From Alcaligenaceae bacterium (GTDB lineage: Bacteria > Pseudomonadota > Gammaproteobacteria > Burkholderiales > Burkholderiaceae_B), in the NCBI GenBank assembly GCA_013416395.1, contig JACCEP010000003.1, positions 186,001 to 250,000 on the forward strand: a stretch of DNA of 64,000 nucleotides, given 5' to 3'. Numbering within the stretch: the first letter of the stretch is position 1; every line of letters begins with the position of its first letter. The notes beneath the pieces were generated by a model. It ran no database searches. It was not told where the DNA came from and saw only the letters and a program-made list of their open reading frames with translations. Shown piece by piece: positions 57,442 to 64,000 of the stretch. Both the position numbers and the translations under genes were made by a program.

Positions 57442-59661
57442 ATGGAAATTAAAGTTAACTTTCTAGACAAGCTACGTCTTGAAGCCAAATTCGATGACTT
57501 CACGGTAGTGGCCGACCAACCTATTCGCTATAAGGGCGATGGTTCGGCACCGGGCCCCTTTGACTATTTTCTGGCCTCGTCAGCGTTGTGTGCCGCTTAT
57601 TTTGTAAAGCTGTACTGTGTGACGCGCAATATCCCTACCGAAAATATCCGTCTGTCGCAGAATAATATTGTAGATCCAGAAAACCGCTACCAGCAGATTT
57701 TCAAGATCCAGGTCGAGTTGCCGCCAGATATTTCAGATACAGACCGCCGCGGTATTTTGCGCTCCATCGAGCGTTGTACCGTGAAAAAAGTGGTGCAAAC
57801 CGGGCCTGAGTTTGTCATTGAAGAGGTCGAAAATTTAGATGCTGATGCGCAATCGTTGCTGACGTTGAAACCGGCTGCTGACGCCAGCACTTATATCGCC
57901 GGCAAGGACCTGCCTTTGGAACAAACCATTGCCAATATGTCGGGCATTTTGGCTGGCTTGGGCATGAAGATAGAAATCGCCTCATGGCGCAATATTGTTC
58001 CCAATGTGTGGTCGTTGCATATCCGCGATGCGCACTCGCCTATGTGTTTTACCAATGGCAAGGGAGCAACCAAAGAAAGCGCGCTGGCATCGGCGTTAGG
58101 CGAATTTATCGAACGCCTGAATTGCAATTATCTTTATGGTGATGCGTTTTGGGGCGAGGATATCGCCAATGCGGCGTTTGTACATTACCCGAACGAGCGC
58201 TGGTTCAAGCCCGGCCCTGAAGATTCACTGCCTGCTGAAATCCTGGATGACTACTGTCTGCAAATTTACAACCCAGATGGCGAGCTTTACGGCTCGCATC
58301 TGTACGACACCAACTCCGGCAATATGCAGCGCGGTATATGTTCGCTACCGTATGTGCGGCAGTCAGACGGCGAAGTGGTGTATTTTCCGATTAACCTGAT
58401 CGATAACCTGTTCGTCAGCAATGGCATGAGTGCGGGTAATACGCTGGTTGAAGCACAGGTGCAAAGTTTGTCCGAGATCTTCGAGCGGGCGGTAAAACGC
58501 GAAATTCTTGCGGGTGAAATCGCATTGCCTGATATACCACACGAGGTGCTGGCGAAATACCCAGGCATTGTGGCTGGCATTCAGGCTTTGGAAGAGCAGG
58601 GCTTTCCGGTGCTGGTAAAAGACGCGTCGTTGGGCGGCACCTATCCTGTAATGTGTGTCACTTTAATGAACCCGCGAACGGGTGGTGTCTTTGCATCGTT
58701 TGGCGCGCACCCAAGCTTTGAGGTGGCGCTGGAACGCAGCCTTACTGAGTTACTACAGGGCCGCAGCTTTGAAGGCCTGAACGACTTGCCTCAGCCTACT
58801 TTTGTTAGTGACGCCGTAACTGAGTCAAATAACCTGGTTGAACACTTCATTGATTCCAGTGGTGTAGTGTCATGGCGCTTTTTCAGCGCCAAAGCAAATT
58901 ACGAGTTTGTCGAGTGGGACTTTTCTGCTCAGGGTGAAAACGCCAATGCACAAGAAGCCGCCACGTTGCTGGGCATTCTCGAAGGCATGGGCAAAGAGGT
59001 CTACATGGCGGTGTACGACCAGTTGGGTGCTGTAGCCTGCCGCATTTTGGTACCCGACTATTCCGAGATTTACCCGGCGGAGGAGTTGATCTGGGATAAC
59101 ACCAACAAGGCGCTGTTGTTTCGCTCTGATATCTTGAACCTGCACAGGCTTGACGATGCGGGCCTGACAGCACTGCTTGAGCGGTTGGATGACAGTGACC
59201 TGGATGAGTACTCCGATATCGCAACGTTGATCGGCGTCGAGTTTGACGAGAATACCGACTGGGGACAGCTAACCGTTCTAGAGTTAAAACTGCTGATTAA
59301 TCTTGCCTTGCAGGAATTCGAAACGGCGCAAGAGCTCGTAGGAGCCTTCCTGCAATACAACGACAATACCGTGGAGCGTGGGTTGTTTTACCAGGCTTTA
59401 AATGTCGTGCTCGAGGTGCTGCTCGATGACGACATGGAACTTGATGACTACGTGGTCAACTTTCGTCGGATGTTTGGCGATGCTCGCCTGGACGCCGTAA
59501 TGGGCGCATTGGACGGCAGTGTGCGTTTCTTTGGGCTAACGCCAACCAGTATGAAACTGGAGGGTCTCGACAGGCACCACCGGTTGATTGACAGCTACAA
59601 GAAATTGCATAAGGCGCGATCCAATTTAGCGGCTGTAGGCAATGCGCCCATCCACGCGTAG
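57442..59661 (+). CDS. OsmC-YcaO fusion protein
   Basis: 739 residues. The N-terminus (about 1-145) is an OsmC-like domain with GPFDYFLASSALCAAYFVK and CTVKKVVQTGP around two Cys residues. The middle (about 165-560) is a YcaO domain, with ATKESALASALGEFIERLN and EAQVQSLSEIFERAVKRE for ATP/Mg binding. The tail (about 570-739) is a helical YcaO C-terminal region. YcaO proteins activate amide bonds with ATP; E. coli YcaO assists RimO-dependent methylthiolation of ribosomal protein S12. The OsmC fusion is found in several proteobacteria; the domain may handle sulfur or peroxides. The ATG has no strong ribosome site. Confidence 0.92.
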   Translation: MEIKVNFLDKLRLEAKFDDFTVVADQPIRYKGDGSAPGPFDYFLASSALCAAYFVKLYCVTRNIPTENIRLSQNNIVDPENRYQQIFKIQVELPPDISDTDRRGILRSIERCTVKKVVQTGPEFVIEEVENLDADAQSLLTLKPAADASTYIAGKDLPLEQTIANMSGILAGLGMKIEIASWRNIVPNVWSLHIRDAHSPMCFTNGKGATKESALASALGEFIERLNCNYLYGDAFWGEDIANAAFVHYPNERWFKPGPEDSLPAEILDDYCLQIYNPDGELYGSHLYDTNSGNMQRGICSLPYVRQSDGEVVYFPINLIDNLFVSNGMSAGNTLVEAQVQSLSEIFERAVKREILAGEIALPDIPHEVLAKYPGIVAGIQALEEQGFPVLVKDASLGGTYPVMCVTLMNPRTGGVFASFGAHPSFEVALERSLTELLQGRSFEGLNDLPQPTFVSDAVTESNNLVEHFIDSSGVVSWRFFSAKANYEFVEWDFSAQGENANAQEAATLLGILEGMGKEVYMAVYDQLGAVACRILVPDYSEIYPAEELIWDNTNKALLFRSDILNLHRLDDAGLTALLERLDDSDLDEYSDIATLIGVEFDENTDWGQLTVLELKLLINLALQEFETAQELVGAFLQYNDNTVERGLFYQALNVVLEVLLDDDMELDDYVVNFRRMFGDARLDAVMGALDGSVRFFGLTPTSMKLEGLDRHHRLIDSYKKLHKARSNLAAVGNAPIHA

Positions 59662-60289
59662 CGATTCCTGGGAAAATCGGCTAAGGAAGGCTACGCCGTG
59701 ACCACGGATATGTTGGAAGTAGCGAGCGTGGCATTACAGATTGATGTGGCGAAGGAAGCAAGACGGTTATCGGATTTCGGTTCCACCGAACTAACTTGGA
59801 CACGATAAATATCCAGGCACAAGGCGCACTGGTGGCGGGCTGTTGTCATGTGGGTACTCGCGTGACACAGTTGTTGCCCAAGGCCGAATGCGCAGATACA
59901 ATACTTTTCTACGTAACAATACGTAATAATATAGCGTACAGGTTAGGAAGAGAAATTTATTATCCGCTATAAAAACCCGGACCATGGTTTAATCCAAACC
60001 CACTGATACGGCCGCTCTTATCCACATTACCGCCAAACCGAGCTCAAAAAACAAGTATTTTCAAAAAAACATATACAGAGCATCAAAATAATAAAGCCCT
60101 TGTTTTATGCAAATATATCGTCACGATACGATATATTTAATAGTAACTAGAACAGTAATATGTTGTGTGATCTATAGCTATCGCAGAGGTATTTTTATTT
60201 TAAAGTCCAAATCAGCGCTTAAAGCTGAGATTCTGCTTGAGCTATGGGCTCAGTCTAGTCGCAAAAAAACAGAACGGTGTGCTTCATAA
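59662..60289. other. AT-rich gap after OsmC-YcaO
   Basis: 628 bases. The first 200 bases contain short frames unlike known genes; from about 59890 onwards the sequence becomes strongly AT-rich. A 60-residue plus-strand frame (60107-60289) ends directly at the next ATG but is Ile/Arg/Ser-rich, lacks a ribosome site and resembles no family. I could not define a terminator. Confidence 0.35.
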
Positions 60290-60550
60290 ATGGATAATTA
60301 TATTGAGTGTTGGACCAAGAGAGTTGATGCAGCAACACATGTATTTACTGCGTTAAAAATGCAAGAGCAAACGTTGCTGGGTTTGCTGCATTCAGCAGAG
60401 CTGGGTGATAATTTTGCGCAACAAATCAAGCTACGCGCACGGTGGTTTGCTGCCAGGGAACAAAGGCTGGCGATGAACGCACAGATAGTTGATCTCATTA
60501 AAAACCGCACAAGCCAAGCCAACCAAAAACAAAGCAAGCTTTCGGCATAA
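60290..60550 (+). CDS. Small hypothetical helical protein
   Basis: 86 residues with two long amphipathic helices (KMQEQTLLGLLHSAELGDNF and QIKLRARWFAAREQRLAMNA) and a charged end. No signal peptide or motif. The ATG has a poor ribosome site. It is in an AT-rich patch followed by Gln/Glu/His-rich decayed-looking sequence. Composition is more gene-like than the surroundings, but with no recognised family it may be spurious. Confidence 0.4.
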   Translation: MDNYIECWTKRVDAATHVFTALKMQEQTLLGLLHSAELGDNFAQQIKLRARWFAAREQRLAMNAQIVDLIKNRTSQANQKQSKLSA

Positions 60551-60907
60551 GAAAGGCGCTCCATTATCCCAGCCGCACGCGTCCACGCTGCAGCAGCAAC
60601 AAGACCACCCACTACAAGAACACGCAGCGCAGCGGCAAGCATCACCACAAACGTAGTTCCATGAAGCCGAAACGCTAAACAGGGCCGAGGAGCATGAGGC
60701 CGACGAGCAAAACGTCGAGCATAAGGCTGAGTATCAAGAGCACGCGGCCAAAATTGAACATAGGAAGGAGAATCGGCGCTAAACTGGCTGTAACCACTGG
60801 ATCATCTCAGTTTCCAGTCAGCACACGTAAATAACATAGCGTCGTGCTACTGCCCACAGAGCGTCAGCGCGTTGGTTTTACTATCCGTAACACTGTCGGA
60901 GGTAACC
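60551..60907 (+). other. Gap with low-complexity coding-like sequence
   Basis: 357 bases. One frame over about 60670-60782 gives a Glu/His/Ala-rich stretch (EEHEADEQNVEHKAEYQEHA, then a basic tail) ended by TAA and preceded by a stop at about 60652. It looks like a fragment of a low-complexity gene broken by a stop codon. No start or ribosome site could be supported. Confidence 0.35.
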
Positions 60908-61099
60908 ATGTTCAGGCTCAAGACACGCCATCTGTTGCCGCTTCCGGTGGTCTTAAGTTGTGCGGCACCAATCAAGAAACCACATGCTTCTGCACGCACA
61001 TGCGACGGCACCATAAACTATGGCGTGCTCTCTCTTCCATCATCAGTGACGTTTCTCCGTCCGGTCACCGGTGATTGCGTTTCATCACCCGCAAGATGA
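60908..61099 (+). CDS. Small putative lipoprotein/leader coupled to the ABC importer
   Basis: 63-residue frame from ATG 60908, preceded by GGAGG 5 bases upstream, the strongest ribosome site in this part. The N-terminus MFRLKTRHLLPLPVVLSCAA is basic then hydrophobic and ends in a Ser-Cys step like a weak lipobox. Its stop overlaps the ATG of the ABC ATPase gene (ATGA, 61096-61099), whose own ribosome site is weak, so translation appears coupled. Only the last 45 residues are unusual (Pro/Ser/Thr-rich). It may be a small lipoprotein or a leader peptide. I do not recognise a family. Confidence 0.4.
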   Translation: MFRLKTRHLLPLPVVLSCAAPIKKPHASARTCDGTINYGVLSLPSSVTFLRPVTGDCVSSPAR

Positions 61100-61893
61100 C
61101 AGCCTCGTCTTCCTCCCTGCATGATACAGGGCTCGCGAAAGACGTCACACAGGCGCCAAACCAAGAAGCTGTTGTCGAGTTCCGGGGAGTATGGAAATCC
61201 TTTGGTGACCTGCAAGTACTAAAAGATATCAACCTTACCGTCAGGAAGGGCGAGGTGGTCGTCATTGTGGGCCCCTCGGGAGCAGGCAAATCTACCTTGT
61301 GTCGGACAATCAATCGGCTGGAGACTATCGACAAAGGTCAGATATTTGTCGATGGCAGGCCTCAACCTGTTGAGGGCCGAGAGCTGTACAAGTTTCGTGC
61401 AGGGATTGGCATGGTCTTTCAATCCTTCAACTTGTTTTCACACAAGTCGATTCTTGAGAATGTTACGTTGGCGCCGCGCAAGATTCTCGGCCTGGACAAG
61501 GCCGCAGCACAAGCCCAAGCTTACCGTTTGCTTGACCTGGTCGGAATCCGCTCAAAGGCGAATGCCATGCCTGCAGAGTTGTCGGGCGGGCAGCGCCAGC
61601 GCGCAGCAATTGCCCGTGCACTCGCCATGGCACCAAAAGTCATCCTCTTTGATGAGCCGACGTCTGCTCTGGATCCTGAGGCAACCCAGGAGGTTTTGGA
61701 AACCATGCAGCAGCTGGTCGAGCAGGGAACAACCATGATTGTTGTCACACACGAAATGTCATTCGCCAAGTCGTGTGCCAATCGGGTGGTGTTTATGGCG
61801 GATGGGGCAATCGTTGAGATTGCCAGCCCGCAAGCTTTCTTCAGTACACCAAAGAGCGAGCGCGCCCGCAGCTTTCTTGCGTCCGTACACTGA
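61096..61893 (+). CDS. Polar amino acid ABC importer ATPase (GlnQ/GluA-like)
   Basis: 265 residues from ATG 61096. Walker A GPSGAGKST, signature LSGGQRQRAAIA, Walker B VILFDEPTSALD and H-loop VTHE are complete; the linker FRAGIGMVFQSFNLFSHKS is typical of glutamine/glutamate-type ATPases. An N-terminal Ser/Thr-rich extension (about 30 residues) precedes the usual core. The in-frame TTG at 61075 would add 7 residues; the ATG overlaps the small upstream frame. With the next three genes it forms an importer in the order ATPase, binding protein, permease, permease, as in gluABCD of Corynebacterium. Confidence 0.92.
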   Translation: MTASSSSLHDTGLAKDVTQAPNQEAVVEFRGVWKSFGDLQVLKDINLTVRKGEVVVIVGPSGAGKSTLCRTINRLETIDKGQIFVDGRPQPVEGRELYKFRAGIGMVFQSFNLFSHKSILENVTLAPRKILGLDKAAAQAQAYRLLDLVGIRSKANAMPAELSGGQRQRAAIARALAMAPKVILFDEPTSALDPEATQEVLETMQQLVEQGTTMIVVTHEMSFAKSCANRVVFMADGAIVEIASPQAFFSTPKSERARSFLASVH

Positions 61894-61994
61894 ACAGGCT
61901 TGCCTGCGTGCATTAAGAGGCATGATTTTCCCGTCGGCCAGGGCGCAGGTGCTCCGACCGTTTGATCACAAGTCAGGTTAAAGGAGTAGCGGAT

Positions 61995-62900
61995 ATGACG
62001 TTTATGAAACGATCTCACATCTTGGCCTCGGTAGCAGTCGCCGCCGCGTGTACTCTGGGCATGAGCGAGTATGCCGTGGGTGCGGAGCACTCCGCGGAAG
62101 GAGCTTCAATGGCCGTCAAGGCCTACCCCGCAGATACAGCGATGGGCAAAATACAAGAACGTGGCAAGTTAATTGTTGGCGTCAAGGTCGACTTTCCGCT
62201 GTTTGGGTTGAAAAACCCCGTTACGGGAAAGCTGGAAGGCATGGATATACAGCTTGCCCAAGGTATCGCCAAAGATTTAACCGGCAGTGCCAGCAATATT
62301 GAATACGTCGAAGTCAATAGCGGTAATCGTGAGGTGTTTTTGCAGGAGCACAAGGTGGATATCGTGATCGCGACCTATCCGCCAAACCCGGCGCGCGAGA
62401 AGGCGGTTGATTTTGCCGGGCCGTATCTCATGAGCCCGATTGGCACTATGGTGAATAAAGATGACGACAGCATCAAGCATGTGTCGGATCTGAACGGCAA
62501 GAATATCTGTGTGACCAAGGGCTCGGGCTCGGAAACCTTTGTTCCGTTAAATGCACCCAAAGCAAAACTGACGGTATTCAGTTCAATAACAGAGTGTATG
62601 GAGGCGCTGCAGCAAAGGCGACTCGAGGGTGTTACGACGACTCAGAGTATTTTATTGGGGCTTATGAGCCAGAACCCTGGCAAATTTAAGCTGGTATCGA
62701 CGGAATTGCTGAATACAAAGGGCGTAAAAGCCTCGGATAATGACTCTATCGGTTTACCCAAGGGCGACAAGGCGCTTCATGATTATCTCGATTCGTATCT
62801 GAAGAAAATCTTTGCCAACGGTGAGTGGAAGAAGATGTATGACAGCACACTTGACACCGTGATGCCGGGTGACGCGACGCCACCGCCCATTTTGTACTAA
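61995..62900 (+). CDS. Amino acid ABC importer periplasmic binding protein
   Basis: 301 residues from ATG 61995, preceded by AAGGAG at 61980-61985. The signal peptide runs to about residue 30 (EYAVGA^EH). The mature part is an SBP_bac_3 fold starting MGKIQERGKLIVGVKVDFP and including GMDIQLAQGIAKDL, REKAVDFAGPYLMSP and VTKGSGSETFVP. This arrangement resembles glutamate/aspartate binders (GluB type), but ligand residues cannot be assigned reliably. It is 101 bases after the ATPase gene and 37 before the first permease. Confidence 0.92.
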   Translation: MTFMKRSHILASVAVAAACTLGMSEYAVGAEHSAEGASMAVKAYPADTAMGKIQERGKLIVGVKVDFPLFGLKNPVTGKLEGMDIQLAQGIAKDLTGSASNIEYVEVNSGNREVFLQEHKVDIVIATYPPNPAREKAVDFAGPYLMSPIGTMVNKDDDSIKHVSDLNGKNICVTKGSGSETFVPLNAPKAKLTVFSSITECMEALQQRRLEGVTTTQSILLGLMSQNPGKFKLVSTELLNTKGVKASDNDSIGLPKGDKALHDYLDSYLKKIFANGEWKKMYDSTLDTVMPGDATPPPILY

Positions 62901-62937
62901 GGAAATACCCAGGCAACGGAACACCCTAAGGCTAATT

Positions 62938-63582
62938 ATGTCGTTCTTGCTCCCTCACCTTGGCGAATTTGCATGGGGCATCGCCTTTACGATAGGGCTC
63001 GTGGCACTGGGCTGGATCGGTGCTATGGTTCTCGGTTCAATACTCGCGATTATGCGCGTAAGCCCCATTCGAGCAGCCCGCATAGCGGCTACGGCCTATA
63101 TCCTGGTTTTTCGCAATGTCCCGATTCCGGTTCAGATGGTCTTGTTCGTGTTTGGGTTTCCGTTGCTGGGTATTGTGTTTCCATTGTTCTGGTCGGCCGT
63201 TATTGTCCTTATCGCGTATCACGCCGCGTTTGTTTGCGAAACGCTCAGGTCTGGCCTGAACGCGGTGGCCGTGGGCGAGCTGGAAGCCAGTAGGTCATTA
63301 GGGTTTGCGCCATTTGGCACACTGCGATATCTTGTGCTGCCACAGGCTTTTGCTGTGGTGGTTCAGCCTATGGGTAATGTGTTGATTTTGCTGGTAAAGA
63401 ACACGTCGGTAGCCGCCATTATTGGCGTTGCCGAGCTGACGTTCACCGCAGACAAGGTGGCGATCGAGGAGGTGCAGGCATTTATTGTGTTCGGTGGCGC
63501 GGCAATCGCTTATGTCATTATTTGTCTGATACTCAAACGGCTGGTGTCCTTGCTTGAACGCAAGGTCACCTTCAGCAAATGA
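62938..63582 (+). CDS. Amino acid ABC importer permease (first)
   Basis: 214 residues from ATG 62938; an in-frame start at 62869 lies inside the binding-protein gene and is rejected. Five membrane helices are apparent, beginning FAWGIAFTIGLVALGWIGAM. The HisM-type cytoplasmic EAA loop is seen as GELEASRSLGFAPFGTLRYL with LPQAF after it. It overlaps the second permease by 4 bases, so they are translated together and probably form a heterodimeric channel. Confidence 0.93.
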   Translation: MSFLLPHLGEFAWGIAFTIGLVALGWIGAMVLGSILAIMRVSPIRAARIAATAYILVFRNVPIPVQMVLFVFGFPLLGIVFPLFWSAVIVLIAYHAAFVCETLRSGLNAVAVGELEASRSLGFAPFGTLRYLVLPQAFAVVVQPMGNVLILLVKNTSVAAIIGVAELTFTADKVAIEEVQAFIVFGGAAIAYVIICLILKRLVSLLERKVTFSK

Positions 63583-64000
63583 GCACTAACCCATTATTCG
63601 AGGTGCCCGGGCCTCGCGCACAACGCCGCAATCGTGCACTCGAGGTTGTTTCGTGGGCAATCGTGGCTGGTCTGGCCTACCTGATCGTTCGCACATTAAA
63701 CAAAAACGGTGTATTTGACGCTGCCGCATGGCAACCGTTTACGCAATGGGGCGTTTGGTATCAGCTCGGGCTGGGGCTGTTCAACAACCTGAGGGCAGCC
63801 ATCGTTGGCATGTTGCTGTCCATGTTTTTTGGTTGCTTCTTGGGCTGGGGCCTGCTGTCGACGCGGAAAACAGTCCGATATCCTTGCCGTGTGTTCACCG
63901 ATGTTTTTAACGGCATTCCGGTATTGCTGTTGCTGTTTTTCACGTCGTTGGTGCTGCCGTCATGGGGCTTACCACTCTCAGACTTCTGGTTTTTGGTGAT
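63579..64000 (+). CDS. Amino acid ABC importer permease (second), 3' partial
   Basis: The first 140 residues of a second HisM-type permease. It starts at an ATGA overlap with the preceding gene and leaves the window before its stop. A charged N-terminus is followed by a membrane helix (VVSWAIVAGLAYLIVR), a periplasmic segment, then a second and third helix (NNLRAAIVGMLLSMFFGCFL; GIPVLLLLFFTSLVLPSWG). The longer N-terminus than the first permease fits GluD or GltK-type partners. The EAA loop lies outside the window. Confidence 0.9.
   Translation, partial: MSTNPLFEVPGPRAQRRNRALEVVSWAIVAGLAYLIVRTLNKNGVFDAAAWQPFTQWGVWYQLGLGLFNNLRAAIVGMLLSMFFGCFLGWGLLSTRKTVRYPCRVFTDVFNGIPVLLLLFFTSLVLPSWGLPLSDFWFLV

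Noticed and set aside
60107..60289. 60-residue frame before the 86-aa gene
   Set aside because: AT-rich, no ribosome site, no motif, composition unlike neighbours.

Overview
The window is chromosomal DNA of a Gram-negative, nitrate-respiring betaproteobacterium, most likely Burkholderiales/Alcaligenaceae. This rests on the LolC/LolD lipoprotein exporter, a Pseudomonas/Bordetella-type branched-chain keto-acid dehydrogenase operon, membrane-bound narGHJI, GreB, single-chain PurL, and the guaB/guaA pair. The genus cannot be fixed from the sequence alone. No rRNA, tRNA or CRISPR array was seen.

Layout. 1-5.9 kb: lipoprotein export (lolC end, lolD), a YjjV-type TatD nuclease and the DNA-uptake channel comEC. 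6.2-14.3 kb, minus strand: narGHJI, then a parvulin-type prolyl isomerase and a small conserved protein. 14.7-19.8 kb, divergent from nar: bkdA1-bkdA2-bkdB-lpdV for Val/Leu/Ile catabolism. 19.9-32.3 kb: an alpha/beta hydrolase, a PHP phosphoesterase, greB, purL, guaB and guaA. Two minus-strand genes (a second hydrolase and a YbfB-type MFS transporter) separate guaB from guaA.

32.3-46.3 kb is a genomic island in the 3' end of guaA. The last 10 bases before the guaA stop recur as a direct repeat at 46292-46301 in an AT-rich patch, and a truncated P4-type integrase lies just inside the left end. The cargo is a small helix-turn-helix gene and a tightly overlapping eight-gene operon: an MmeI/YeeA-like DNA methyltransferase, a HEPN-type putative RNase, a YhcG (DUF1016) PD-(D/E)XK nuclease, an SF2 helicase, a GIY-YIG nuclease, an 80-aa protein, a 572-aa helical protein and a 582-aa protein with a degenerate restriction-endonuclease fold. 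It reads as a composite restriction-modification and abortive-infection locus and is the strongest candidate here for an undescribed system. The central model is that the methyltransferase marks self DNA, the helicase and nucleases attack unmarked DNA, and the HEPN protein may act as a suicide effector. This is inferred from domains and gene order.

46.4-61 kb is accessory DNA: a ParDE-type toxin-antitoxin pair whose toxin seems to start at AUU, an APC amino-acid permease with a perfect operator-like palindrome, two exported PRC-barrel proteins, a SpoIIAA/STAS-like protein, a secreted HExxH metallopeptidase-like protein, an orphan betaine/choline-type binding protein, and an OsmC-YcaO fusion preceded by a two-hairpin leader. 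61-64 kb is an amino-acid ABC importer (ATPase, binding protein, two permeases) in the order of gluABCD; the last gene runs off the window.
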